Origin: Variovorax sp. S12S4
GTDB taxonomy: Bacteria; Pseudomonadota; Gammaproteobacteria; Burkholderiales; Burkholderiaceae_C
DNA: 64,000 bases
NCBI RefSeq assembly: GCF_023195515.1
Contig: NZ_JALPKR020000002.1
Coordinates: 1,155,001 to 1,219,000 of the forward strand
Reading direction: 5' to 3'
Shown here: piece by piece, positions 36,256 to 45,965 of the stretch
Layout: every line of letters begins with the position of its first letter
Position numbering within the stretch: position 1 is the stretch's first letter
The notes under the pieces: generated by a model
Database searches by the model: none
The model's input: only the letters and a program-made list of their open reading frames with translations
What the model was told of the DNA's origin: nothing
Made by a program: the position numbers and the translations under genes

Positions 36256-36891
36256 TTATCCGAGGTATTTGCCCCGCAGGTAATCAAGGTAAGCCCTCGA
36301 TTCGCTGGAAACATACGGGGAAATCAAGGTGAGCGTGTAAAAAGCCGCCAATCCCGGGTCGGCCTGCGCCAGCGCATCGCGCCCCGGCACCAGGCGCTCG
36401 AACGAGAGCCAGCAGGTGGTGGTGAAAACCATCTGCAACGCCAATATGCGCGCCTGCTCCGCGCTGGTCTGGATGACGCCCGAGGCCACCAGCCCTTCGC
36501 AAAGCGCCTGGGCCGCCAGCAGGTTCTGCGCAGTGAGCGCCTGCGCGCGCTGGCCCAGCGCAGGGTATTCGCCGGCCAGGAAAGCCATGTCGCGGTAGAT
36601 GAAGCGGTATTCGTCGATGGCTTCGAAGCGCAGGTGCAGCGCAAGCCAAAGGTCGTCGATCGCGGCAATCGAATCCGAAGATCCATTGAGCACTTCGAGC
36701 CGCTGCTCGAAGCGCCGGAACAGCCACTCGACGATCAGCTGCTTGGCCTTGAAGTGATAGTGCAGGTTGCCCGGACTCATGCCGAGCTCGGCCGCAATCT
36801 TGTGGGTGGACACCGCCGCAAGGCCTTCCGCATTGAACAGCGCAAGGCTGGCCTGCAGGATGCGATCGCGCGTGGTGTTGGAACTGGCCAC
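36256..36891 (-). CDS. TetR family regulator
   Basis: 211 aa. The N-terminal DNA-binding domain reads RDRILQASLALFNAEGLAAVSTHKIAAELGMSPGNLHYHFKAKQLIVEWLF, with the LHYHF recognition segment. The C-terminal helices hold a conserved-looking YRFIYRDMAFLAGEYP, as in DUF2498-free TetR regulators of lipid genes. It is on the same strand as the lipase (93 nt upstream of its start) and the granule protein (41 nt downstream of it). A regulator of this storage-lipid cluster, perhaps sensing acyl-CoA, is the likely role. Confidence 0.85.
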   Translation of the reverse strand: MASSNTTRDRILQASLALFNAEGLAAVSTHKIAAELGMSPGNLHYHFKAKQLIVEWLFRRFEQRLEVLNGSSDSIAAIDDLWLALHLRFEAIDEYRFIYRDMAFLAGEYPALGQRAQALTAQNLLAAQALCEGLVASGVIQTSAEQARILALQMVFTTTCWLSFERLVPGRDALAQADPGLAAFYTLTLISPYVSSESRAYLDYLRGKYLG

Positions 36892-36932
36892 AACCGGCTG
36901 GTGCGTGCGTCGGTGTTCGCTGGGCTTGGGGC

Positions 36933-37460
36933 TCAGCGCTTGCCGCTGCCGCGCGGGCTGGCGTTCTTTGGTTCGAGCTCGGCAAGGCGTTCGCGCAGCC
37001 GGGCCACTTCCGCACGCAGTGCCTGCACTTCTTGCACGCTGGGCATGCCAAGCCGCTCCAGGGCGGTGGCCACGCGCTGGTCGAACACGTCTTCGAACTT
37101 GCGCAGGCCAAAACTGTCGAGGCTCGGAAAGCCGCGCGTGAGCGGCGCCTTGGTGGCGCCGGCGGTTGCGTCGAACTTGCCCTGGCCGATACCGAGCAAG
37201 CCTTCGATCACGTTGGCCTGGCGCTTGGCGACGTCGTCGCGCACATTGCCAAGGGCTTTCAGGCCCGCGCGAAGCAGGCCCTCGGCGCCGCCGGTCTTTT
37301 CGGCGGACCGGGGCTTGGGTGCAGCAGCAGATTTCTTCTTTGCCGCCGCAGCCGTTTTCCTGGCTGCAGGCGCTTTTTTGGCCGCGGAGGCTTTCTTCGC
37401 AGGCACCGCCCTCTTCTTCGGATCGTCAGTCGAGTCAGTCGAACGGGGTCGGGTCGCCAT
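36933..37460 (-). CDS. PHA granule-associated (PhaF/PhaI-like) phasin family protein
   Basis: 175 aa. The C-terminal half matches the poly(hydroxyalkanoate) granule-associated family: FEDVFDQRVATALERLGMPSVQEVQALRAEVARLRERLAEL, ending in a coiled coil. The N-terminal 55 residues are Lys/Ala-rich (AKKASAAKKAPAARKTAAA), like the DNA-binding tail of PhaF, which sits at the other end in PhaF. These proteins coat storage granules and may tether them to the nucleoid. It is flanked by a second Lys/Ala-tailed protein and the WS/DGAT gene. Confidence 0.8.
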   Translation of the reverse strand: MATRPRSTDSTDDPKKRAVPAKKASAAKKAPAARKTAAAAKKKSAAAPKPRSAEKTGGAEGLLRAGLKALGNVRDDVAKRQANVIEGLLGIGQGKFDATAGATKAPLTRGFPSLDSFGLRKFEDVFDQRVATALERLGMPSVQEVQALRAEVARLRERLAELEPKNASPRGSGKR

Positions 37461-37483
37461 GCGTTGTTTGCTCCAGGGTCAGG

Positions 37484-38038
37484 TCAGGCCGCCTTGCGGG
37501 CGGCGGTGCGGCGAACCGGCTTCTTGGCGGCGGCCGCCTTGGCCTTCACGGTGCGCACGGGCTTGGTTTCTTCGGTGCCGCTCACGCGCACTTCGATCTG
37601 CTTGGCACCGGCCGCGACCTTGTCGGCGATTTGCACCGACACATTGGCGATCGGCTGGTTCAGCGCGTTGAAGGTCTTGACAACCGAGGTGACCACAGGC
37701 GACTCGACACCTGCCACGCGGCCGGCCACGGCTTCGATGCCGCTGGTGGTGCCCGCGGCCACGCGGTCCATCACCGAAACGATGCGGCCGGTGTCGATGT
37801 CCAGGCGGTTGGTCAGGAAGCCATTGATCTTTTCCTGCGCGCCGATCAGGTTGGCCTTGACCTGCTCGCTCACCAGCGGAATCTGGCGGCTGCCCAGAAA
37901 TTCGCTGTAGCGCGAAGCAGCACCGCCGAGCAGGCGATGCACGCCGGCGCGGTAGGCACCCACCAGGGTCTTGCCGGCGTCGTTGTACTGGCCGATGACG
38001 TGGATGGCGGCGGAAGAGAAAGAAGCTTGCGTGGTCAT
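37484..38038 (-). CDS. Phasin-like protein with Lys/Ala-rich C-terminal tail
   Basis: 184 aa. Residues 1-150 are amphipathic helices (GQYNDAGKTLVGAYRAGVHRLLGG, VVTSVVKTFNALNQPIANVSVQIADKV) without membrane segments, as in phasins. The last 35 residues are basic (KPVRTVKAKAAAAKKPVRRTAARKAA), like PhaF tails. I do not recognise a named family. Its position between the granule-associated protein (23 nt upstream of that gene) and the WS/DGAT gene supports a role on lipid or PHA granules. Confidence 0.6.
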   Translation of the reverse strand: MTTQASFSSAAIHVIGQYNDAGKTLVGAYRAGVHRLLGGAASRYSEFLGSRQIPLVSEQVKANLIGAQEKINGFLTNRLDIDTGRIVSVMDRVAAGTTSGIEAVAGRVAGVESPVVTSVVKTFNALNQPIANVSVQIADKVAAGAKQIEVRVSGTEETKPVRTVKAKAAAAKKPVRRTAARKAA

Positions 38039-38177
38039 GTGACGATTTCCTGGAAGTTGAACGTTCGCGGGATTCGCGATGGGGTGATCTTCTTCCGGAG
38101 TGCCTAGGCCTGAAAAGCTAGAACTGTGGGAAAACTAGTCCAACTGCCCCAATTTCCGGCCAGGGGCCTGCCGATCA

Positions 38178-39872
38178 TCATGCCGCAGCAGCCGCCCTGG
38201 CGCGCTTGGCAGGTGGCGCGGCGGGCTTGCGGGGCGCGACCTTGCCCGGGGCCGTCTTGATCGGCGCCTTCCTGGCGGGCGCCTTGGCGACCGTTGTCTT
38301 TGCCGCCGCCGGCTTCTTCGCTGCCACCTTCTTTGCCGCGGGCTTCGGCACGGCCTTCGGAGCAGCCTTCGCAGCGGGCTTGGCCGCAGCCTTCACGACA
38401 GGCGCCGGCTCAGGGGCAGCCGCAGCCTTCGCGAGCGCCGCACCCGCAGCCGCCGGATGCGTCTGCGTCAGGTCCATCAGTAGCTTGTGCTCGGCCAGCA
38501 TGTAGTCGCCGATCTCGGTGATGTCCGGCACCGCCCGTCGGCAGGCGATGAGGCCGTAGTCCATGCGCCCGTTGTAGCTCTGCACGGTTACGTTCAAAGC
38601 CGTGCCGTGGCTCGCAATGGACACCGGGTAGTAGCTGGTGACCAGTGCGCCCGCAAAGTACATCGGGAACGGCGCGCCCGCCACGTTCGAAATCGCCACG
38701 TTGGCCGCCGGCGGCAGCAGGTTCACCAGGCCCGAGCGGCCGACCATCGACGCGATGCCCGACACCAGCCAGGGCGCCGCAAAGGTCGGAAAGTCGTCGA
38801 GGATCATGGCCTTGAAGCGGTTCATCGTCGACTTCGACGCGTTCGACGACGCATTGATGGCCTTCAGCCGCTGCACCGGGTCCGTGATGTCGGTGGCCAG
38901 GCTCACCAGGATCATGCTGGCCTGGTTGTTGGCCGTGTCGTCGCCCGCTTCGCGCAGGCTCACGGGCACGCCGGCCACCAGCGGCTTGGCGGGCAGTTCG
39001 TTGTTGTCGGCCAGGTAGTGGCGCAGCGCGCCGGCCACCGTGGCCATGACCACGTCGTTGAGCGACACGCCGAAGTGCTTGGCAATGTGCTTGGTCTCGG
39101 CCAGTGAAATGGTGCGGCCCGCAAACGTGCGCTGGTTGGTGATCGACACGTTCAGCGAGGTGCGCGGCGCAAACAGGTTGAACTTCTTCGGCGCGGTGGC
39201 GGCGTCTTTCTCGGCCGCCTTTTCGTCGGGCTTGGCAAGTCCGCCGATCGCCCGCGCAATGGCCGGCGCCATCTTGAAAAGCTTGACGTACTGCTGCGCC
39301 GTGTTGCGCAGCGCCGCCGTCGCAAGCTCGGCCATGCCAAGCTGGTAGCCGCTGCTGCGCGGGCGTGCGCGCGGCGGCTTCACCACGCGCCCCGTCGCCT
39401 CCAGGTCGAAGATGGCCTTGCCCAGCGCCACGCCGGCCTGTCCGTCGATGCCCGCATGGTGCACCTTGGTGTACAGCGCCACCTGCCCGCTCTTGAGCCC
39501 GTCGATGATGAAAAACTCCCACATCGGGCGGCTGCGGTCGATGAGCGTGGAGTGCAGCCGCGCCACGTATTGCTGCAACTGCCGGTTGGTTCCGGGCTTG
39601 GGCAGCGTGATGTGGCGCACGTGGTAATCGATGTCGATGTCGTCGTCCTCCACCCACACCGGGTTGGTCATGTCGAAAGGCATGAGCGCGAGCTTGCGCG
39701 TGAACACGTCGGCCAGATGGATGCGGCTGGCCATGAACTGCTTGGCGTCTTCGTAGAAGTCGCCCTTGTAGCCCTTGGGCAGATCGAGCACGTTGAGCGA
39801 GCCCACGTGCATCGGCATCTCGGGGGTCTCAAGGTGCAGGAAGGTGGCATCAAGACCGCTCAGGTGTTTCAT
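38178..39872 (-). CDS. Wax ester synthase/diacylglycerol acyltransferase (WS/DGAT)
   Basis: 564 aa. The start MKHLSGLDATFLHLETPEMPMHVGSL is typical, and the active-site motif HHAGIDGQ (HHxxxDG) lies near residue 136. Later conserved stretches are SLNDVVMATVAGALRHYL and NVAISNVAGAPFPMYFAGA. The enzyme joins acyl-CoA to long-chain alcohols or diacylglycerol, making wax esters or triacylglycerol. The last 95 residues form a Lys/Ala/Pro-rich tail absent from usual WS/DGATs (about 460-480 aa). The ATG at 39872 follows an AGGAGACATGTC ribosome-binding region. It heads a minus-strand cluster with two granule-type genes. Confidence 0.92.
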   Translation of the reverse strand: MKHLSGLDATFLHLETPEMPMHVGSLNVLDLPKGYKGDFYEDAKQFMASRIHLADVFTRKLALMPFDMTNPVWVEDDDIDIDYHVRHITLPKPGTNRQLQQYVARLHSTLIDRSRPMWEFFIIDGLKSGQVALYTKVHHAGIDGQAGVALGKAIFDLEATGRVVKPPRARPRSSGYQLGMAELATAALRNTAQQYVKLFKMAPAIARAIGGLAKPDEKAAEKDAATAPKKFNLFAPRTSLNVSITNQRTFAGRTISLAETKHIAKHFGVSLNDVVMATVAGALRHYLADNNELPAKPLVAGVPVSLREAGDDTANNQASMILVSLATDITDPVQRLKAINASSNASKSTMNRFKAMILDDFPTFAAPWLVSGIASMVGRSGLVNLLPPAANVAISNVAGAPFPMYFAGALVTSYYPVSIASHGTALNVTVQSYNGRMDYGLIACRRAVPDITEIGDYMLAEHKLLMDLTQTHPAAAGAALAKAAAAPEPAPVVKAAAKPAAKAAPKAVPKPAAKKVAAKKPAAAKTTVAKAPARKAPIKTAPGKVAPRKPAAPPAKRARAAAAA

Positions 39873-40056
39873 GTGACATGTCTCCTTGTGTGCGCAGGCG
39901 CCGTTCGGCAGGATACCCGTGGGCAGCCTCTCCAATAGGGGCGAATCCGTCGAACGCGGGTTTGTCCCGAGCCCATGCACGCGCTATGAATTCAATAGCT
40001 TCCGCCCTGCCGGCGGGGACATGCACGCTTTCACACCGGATTCGTACACTGCGGCC

Positions 40057-42108
40057 ATGACCTCAACTTCTTCTTCCATGCAGACCGACGAGTTCCTGTG
40101 GCTCGAAGACATCGACGGAGCCGAACAGCTCGACTGGGCCCGGCAGCACAACGCGAAGACGGTGCAGCGCTACGCGCAGTCGCCCGCCTTCGAGCGGCTG
40201 GAGAAAGGCATTCTCGAAGTGCTCGATTCGGACGACCGAATTCCGATGGTGCGCAAGATCGGCCCGCTGTTCTACAACTTCTGGCGCGACAAGAAGAACC
40301 CCAAGGGCCTGTGGCGCCGCACCACGCTGGCCGAATACCGCAAGCCACAGCCCGCCTGGGAGACCGTGATCGACCTCGACGCGCTGGCCGAAGCCGACAA
40401 GGAGAACTGGGTGTGGCACGGCGCGCAGTGCCTGCAGCCCGAATACAAGCGCTGCCTGGTTTCGCTCTCGCGCGGCGGTGCCGACGCCAACGTGGTGCGC
40501 GAGTTCGACTTGGAGCTCAAGCAGTTCGTCGAGGGCGGCTTCACGCTGCCCGAGGCCAAGAGCAACGTGGCTTGGAAGGACATCGACCACCTCTACGTGG
40601 CCACCGACTTCGGCCCGGGCTCGATGACCAGCTCGAGCTATCCGCGAATCGTGAAGGAATGGAAGCGCGGCACGCCGCTGGAGAGCGCATTGACCGTGTA
40701 CGAAGGCGGCGCCGACGACATGACCGTGAGCGCCTGGCGCGACACCACGCCAGGCTTCGAGCGCGACTTCGTCTCGCGCCAGATGGACTTCTACGACAGC
40801 GAAACCTGGTTGCGCCATGCCGACGGCCGGCTCGTGAAGATCGACGTGCCCGACGATTCCAACGCCGACATCACCCGCGAGTGGATGCTGGTCGAGCCGC
40901 GCAGCCCCTGGACCGTGGGCGGCACCACCTACAAGCCGGGCTCGCTGCTGGCCGCGAAGTTCGACGACTACATGGCGGGCAAGCGCGAGCTCACCGTGCT
41001 GTTCGAGCCCAATGACACCACCGCGCTCGACGACCATTCGTGGACCCGCAACCACCTGATTCTCAATGTGATGCACGACGTGGTGAACAAGCTCGAAGTG
41101 CTCACCCCGCTGGCCGGTGAATGGAACCGCGAGAGCCTTGGCGGCGCGCCCGAGCTTTCGACCATTGCGGCCGGTGGCATCGACGAAGACGAGAACGACG
41201 ACTATTTTCTGACCGTGAGCGGCTTCCTGCAGCCGACCACGCTGTACATGGGCACCATCGGCAAAGGCGAGCCCGAGCCGCTGAAAGACAGCCCCGGCTT
41301 CTTCGACGCCTCGCGCTACCGCGTGAGCCAACACTTCGCCACGTCGAAGGACGGCACGCGCGTGCCGTATTTCGAAATCGCGCCGAAGAACCTGCAGGCC
41401 AACGGCAAGAACCCCACTCTGCAATACGCCTACGGCGGCTTCGAGATATCGCTGCAGCCGAGCTACAGCGGCGCCATCGGCCGCGCATGGCTCGAGCAGG
41501 GCGGCGTGTACGTGGTTGCCAACATCCGCGGCGGCGGCGAGTACGGCCCGCGCTGGCACCAGGCCGCATTGCAAGAGAACCGCCTGCGCACCTGTGAAGA
41601 CTTCGCGGCCGTTTCAGAGCACCTCGTCGCGCGCAACATCACCTCGCCGCGGCACCTGGGCGCGATGGGCGGCAGCAACGGCGGCCTGCTGATGGGCAAC
41701 ATGCTCACGCTGTACCCGCAGCTCTACGGCGCCATCGTGAGCGAGGTGGCGCTGCTCGACATGAAGCGCTACACGCACCTGTCGGCCGGTGCCTCGTGGA
41801 TTGCCGAATACGGCGACCCCGACCAGCCGGAAGAATGGGCGTGGATCAAGGCCTTCTCGCCGTATGAGAACGCGAAGAAGGGCCAGCCCTACCCGCCCGC
41901 GCTCTTCACCACATCGAACCGCGACGACCGCGTGGGACCGGTGCATGCGCGCAAGATGTACGCAAAGCTGGCCGCCATGGGCTACGACGCCAGCTTCTAC
42001 GAGAACATGGAAGGCGGCCACAGCGCGGCAACGGACAACAAGGAGTCCGCCTTCATGGACGCCTTGGGCTACGCCTACCTGTGGAAGCACATCGGGCCAT
42101 CGACATGA
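40057..42108 (+). CDS. S9 family prolyl oligopeptidase-like serine peptidase
   Basis: 683 aa from the ATG at 40057; in-frame ATGs at 40021 and 40078 are alternatives. An N-terminal propeller (from DEFLWLEDIDGAEQLDWA to about residue 400) is followed by an alpha/beta hydrolase domain. GGGEYGPRWHQAAL, GAMGGSNGGLLMGNML (nucleophile Ser in GGSNGG), SNRDDRVGPVHARKM (Asp) and MEGGHSAATD (His) complete the triad. S9A enzymes cut short peptides after Pro or basic residues, normally in the cytosol. No signal peptide is seen. The stop overlaps the arginase start. Confidence 0.9.
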   Translation: MTSTSSSMQTDEFLWLEDIDGAEQLDWARQHNAKTVQRYAQSPAFERLEKGILEVLDSDDRIPMVRKIGPLFYNFWRDKKNPKGLWRRTTLAEYRKPQPAWETVIDLDALAEADKENWVWHGAQCLQPEYKRCLVSLSRGGADANVVREFDLELKQFVEGGFTLPEAKSNVAWKDIDHLYVATDFGPGSMTSSSYPRIVKEWKRGTPLESALTVYEGGADDMTVSAWRDTTPGFERDFVSRQMDFYDSETWLRHADGRLVKIDVPDDSNADITREWMLVEPRSPWTVGGTTYKPGSLLAAKFDDYMAGKRELTVLFEPNDTTALDDHSWTRNHLILNVMHDVVNKLEVLTPLAGEWNRESLGGAPELSTIAAGGIDEDENDDYFLTVSGFLQPTTLYMGTIGKGEPEPLKDSPGFFDASRYRVSQHFATSKDGTRVPYFEIAPKNLQANGKNPTLQYAYGGFEISLQPSYSGAIGRAWLEQGGVYVVANIRGGGEYGPRWHQAALQENRLRTCEDFAAVSEHLVARNITSPRHLGAMGGSNGGLLMGNMLTLYPQLYGAIVSEVALLDMKRYTHLSAGASWIAEYGDPDQPEEWAWIKAFSPYENAKKGQPYPPALFTTSNRDDRVGPVHARKMYAKLAAMGYDASFYENMEGGHSAATDNKESAFMDALGYAYLWKHIGPST

Positions 42109-43028
42109 GCAATGACAACGGCATCACCCTCGAACTGATCGGCGCACCCACCGACATCGGCGCCAGCGTGCGCGGCGCCGGCATGGGGCCCGACGCCCTG
42201 CGCGTGGCCGGCCTGCCGGAGGCGCTGGCGCGGCAGGGCTTTGCGGTGCTCGACCGCGGCAACCTCGCGGGCCCGGCCACACCGTGGACCGCCCCTGCCA
42301 ACGGCCTGCGCCACCTGGACGAAGTGATTGCGTGGAACCGCTCGGTCTATGCCGCGGTCGACACGGCACTGGGCCTCGGCCATGTGCCGCTCATGATGGG
42401 CGGCGACCATTGCCTGGCCATCGGCTCCATCAGCGCCGTGGCCTGGCATGCGCGCAAACGCGGCAAGAAGCTGCGCGTGCTGTGGCTGGACGCGCACTCC
42501 GACGTGAACACCGAAACCACCAGCCCGAGCGGCAACCTGCACGGCATGCCGGTGTCGTGCCTGCTGGGCCACGGGCCCGCGGTGCTCACCGGCTGGAGCG
42601 GCGAGCGCGCGGCGCTGGAGCACGACGCCATCCGCTTCATCGGCATCCGCAGCGTCGATGCGGACGAGAAGGAGGCCATTCGCACGCTGGGGCTCAACGT
42701 GTTCGACATGCGCCACATCGACGAGCACGGCATGCGCACCACCATGACCGAGGCGCTGCAGGACGTGGACGAAGACACCCACCTGCACGTGAGCTTCGAC
42801 CTCGACTGCCTCGACCCGAACATCGCGCCCGGCGTGGGTACCGGCGTGCGCGGCGGCCCCACCTACCGCGAGATGCAGCTGTGCATGGAGATGATTGCCG
42901 ACACCGGCCGACTCGGCTCGCTCGACGTGGTGGAGCTCAACCCCGCGCTCGATGTGCGCAACCAGACCGCCGAGGTGGCGGTGGAGCTGATCGAGAGCCT
43001 GTTCGGAAAGTCGACGCTGGTGCGCTGA
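42105..43028 (+). CDS. rocF: Arginase
   Basis: 307 aa. The ureohydrolase metal ligands are all visible: GGDHCLAIGS, WLDAHSDVNT and SFDLDCLDPNIAPGVGTGV, plus SPSGNLHGMP (substrate loop). The start LELIGAPTDIGASVRGAGMGPDALR is that of arginases rather than agmatinases. It hydrolyses arginine to ornithine and urea using two Mn ions. ATGA overlap with the peptidase gene (42105-42108) suggests coupled translation. The glutamate dehydrogenase and PutA genes downstream fit a shared role in amino-acid catabolism. Confidence 0.92.
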   Translation: MSNDNGITLELIGAPTDIGASVRGAGMGPDALRVAGLPEALARQGFAVLDRGNLAGPATPWTAPANGLRHLDEVIAWNRSVYAAVDTALGLGHVPLMMGGDHCLAIGSISAVAWHARKRGKKLRVLWLDAHSDVNTETTSPSGNLHGMPVSCLLGHGPAVLTGWSGERAALEHDAIRFIGIRSVDADEKEAIRTLGLNVFDMRHIDEHGMRTTMTEALQDVDEDTHLHVSFDLDCLDPNIAPGVGTGVRGGPTYREMQLCMEMIADTGRLGSLDVVELNPALDVRNQTAEVAVELIESLFGKSTLVR

Positions 43029-43056
43029 CCGCCCTGGCGCGGGCGTGGGCGCGCGG

Positions 43057-43752
43057 TCAGCCCGGGCTGGGCACCGGCTTCACCGGAAAGGTGGTGGCGG
43101 GCGCTCCCGGGTTCAGCGGCGCGGCCGGGCGCGGCGCCTCGGGCGCCACGCTGGGCGCCTCGGGTTCTTCTCCGCCCTGGCCTTCGAGAAAGCGGTCGAG
43201 CAGCGCGAAGAACCGGTCGTAGAACAGCTCGTCGGTGAGCGTTTCGCTCGCCACCTTGACCATGGCGTCGTCGCTGCCGGCAAAAGGCAGCGAGAGCGAG
43301 CCGATGGCGCCCACGCCCAGGCTGGCCGAGTTGTTGACCTTCTTGATGCCGTAGCGGTCTTGCAGCGCGGTGGCAAAGGCCACGGTGCTGCGCTTGCCGG
43401 ACTTGCCGCCTTCGCGTGCGCACACCACGCGAAACTCCACTTCCACATGCACCTCGGCCGCCGGCTGGAAGCTCTTGCGGCCCGTCACCAGGTCGGTGTT
43501 GGCCGCGTTGATCATGTAGCCCTGGCTCAGCAGCGCGCGGCGCGCGGCCTCGCAGGTCTGGGCTTCGGTGGCGGCGTAGGTGCGCGTGTGGGTGGTGGTG
43601 GAGTCGAACTCCTCGGTCTCGTAGGAAACGCGGCGCGAGCTGCTGCTGCCGCAACCGGCAAGCACCAGGGCGGACAGCAGCCCGAGCGCGAGAACCTTGA
43701 AACGAAGAGCAGAAAAGACAGAAGAAGAGAAATTGGGGTGCATGGTCGTCAT
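43057..43752 (-). CDS. DUF2242 family lipoprotein
   Basis: 231 aa. A lipoprotein signal with lipobox LVLAGCGSSSS is followed by a domain matching DUF2242: TCEAARRALLSQGYMINAANTDLVTGRKSFQP and VEFRVVCAREGG. The C-terminus is Pro/Ala-rich. The family is restricted mostly to Burkholderiales and has no assigned function. A start at 43752 or 43743 is possible. It is convergent with arginase, separated by 28 nt. Confidence 0.8.
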   Translation of the reverse strand: MTTMHPNFSSSVFSALRFKVLALGLLSALVLAGCGSSSSRRVSYETEEFDSTTTHTRTYAATEAQTCEAARRALLSQGYMINAANTDLVTGRKSFQPAAEVHVEVEFRVVCAREGGKSGKRSTVAFATALQDRYGIKKVNNSASLGVGAIGSLSLPFAGSDDAMVKVASETLTDELFYDRFFALLDRFLEGQGGEEPEAPSVAPEAPRPAAPLNPGAPATTFPVKPVPSPG

Positions 43753-43850
43753 GAAGCGGCGGCGAATGCTAACCGGCTGGCATTGCAGCGCCGCCGGCGA
43801 AGCTTCGAGCATTGCGCCGCGCCAGTGTTCCCGGCAGCGCAAGAGAATTT

Positions 43851-44504
<654 letters not shown>

Positions 44505-44534
44505 CCCCCGAGCGTACAACCTTGCTTCAGCGAA

Positions 44535-45806
44535 TCAGGGGTACAGGCCGCGTTCCTGGCGAGCCATCAGGATGCGCTCGCAAGCCACCGCGTAGGTGGC
44601 GGTGCGCAGCGTGATCTTGTGCTTGTCCGCCGTGTCCCAGATCTGGTTGAGCGCGTTCATCATGATGCGGTCGAGCCGCACGTTGATCTCGTCCTCGTCC
44701 CAGAAGAAGGACGAGAAGTCCTGCACCCATTCGAAGTAGCTCACCGTGACACCGCCGGCGTTGCAGATCACGTCGGGCACCACCAGCACGCCGCGTTCGG
44801 CCAGGATGTCGTCGGCCTGCGATACCGTAGGGCCGTTGGCGCCTTCGAGCACCAGCTTGGCCGATGTCTTCTGCGCGCGCTCGGCCGTGATCTGGCCTTC
44901 GAGCGCGGCCGGAATCAGGATGTCGCACGCCGTGTCCCAGAAGGCTTCGTTCGGCACCACGTCGCCGCCCTTGAAGGCGACCACGCCTTCCTTGTTGGCA
45001 ACGGGAATGAGCTTTGCCAGGTCGAGGCCGTTGGTGTTGACGATGGTGCCGGTGTGGTCCTGCACCGCGACGATCTTGGCGCCCGCTTCGGCAAAGAGTT
45101 CGGCCGCAACCGAGCCCACGTTGCCAAAGCCCTGCACCGCAATGCGCGCGCCGCGCAGGTCCATGCCCAGGCGGCGAGCCGCCTCGCGGCCGGTAACGAA
45201 CACGCCGCGGCCCGTGGCCTTGACGCGGCCGAGCGAGCCGCCCAGGTGCAGCGGCTTGCCGGTAACCACGCCCGTGGCGGTGCCGCCCACGTTCATCGAA
45301 TACGTATCCATCATCCAGGCCATGATCTGGCCATTGGTGTTGACGTCGGGTGCGGGAATGTCGGTGTGCGGGCCGATGATGATGCCGATCTCGCTGGTGT
45401 AGCGGCGGGTGATCTTTTCGAGCTCTTGCAGCGAGAGCTTCTTCGGATCGACGCGGATGCCGCCCTTGGCGCCGCCGTATGGCAGGTTGACCGCGGCGGT
45501 CTTGATGGTCATCCAGGCCGACAGGGCCATCACTTCTTCGAGCGTGACGTCGGGGTGAAAGCGCACGCCGCCCTTGCCCGGGCCACGGCTCATGTTGTGC
45601 TGCACGCGGTAGCCCTCGAAGTGGGCGATGGTGCCGTCGTCCATCTCGATCGGCACGTCGACGATCAGCGCGCGCTTGGGGCGCTTGAGCGTTTCGACCC
45701 AGCGGGCCAGCGGGCCGAGGTACGGCACCACGCGGTCGACCTGCGAGAGGTACGTGCCCCAGGGGCTGTTGGCGGTCGGATTGACGAAGGAGAGCTTTTC
45801 ACTCAT
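44535..45806 (-). CDS. gdhA: Glutamate dehydrogenase (Glu/Leu/Phe/Val family)
   Basis: 423 aa, the length of hexameric NAD-type enzymes such as RocG/Gud[14 protein letters not shown] and [13 protein letters not shown] hold the substrate and catalytic Lys residues; [28 protein letters not shown] is the dinucleotide-binding strand. It interconverts glutamate with 2-oxoglutarate and ammonia. The ATG at 45806 follows a weak AAGGG ribosome-binding site. Arginase on one side and PutA on the other deliver glutamate, so a degradative role is likely. Cofactor preference cannot be read from the sequence with certainty. Confidence 0.92.
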   Translation of the reverse strand: MSEKLSFVNPTANSPWGTYLSQVDRVVPYLGPLARWVETLKRPKRALIVDVPIEMDDGTIAHFEGYRVQHNMSRGPGKGGVRFHPDVTLEEVMALSAWMTIKTAAVNLPYGGAKGGIRVDPKKLSLQELEKITRRYTSEIGIIIGPHTDIPAPDVNTNGQIMAWMMDTYSMNVGGTATGVVTGKPLHLGGSLGRVKATGRGVFVTGREAARRLGMDLRGARIAVQGFGNVGSVAAELFAEAGAKIVAVQDHTGTIVNTNGLDLAKLIPVANKEGVVAFKGGDVVPNEAFWDTACDILIPAALEGQITAERAQKTSAKLVLEGANGPTVSQADDILAERGVLVVPDVICNAGGVTVSYFEWVQDFSSFFWDEDEINVRLDRIMMNALNQIWDTADKHKITLRTATYAVACERILMARQERGLYP

Positions 45807-45965
45807 GAGAGAACCCTTGGTTTGAACGGATGGCCGCAACGATAGACCTCTCGCGCCCGGTGCGCCATGGCTTATGCGCGCCGCGAAGGCGGTTATGCAA
45901 GAGAGGTTTGACCCTGCGGGCGCCCGTGCCGGCCCGGCGAAAACAAAGGCGCTCCTTCCGCCGCG

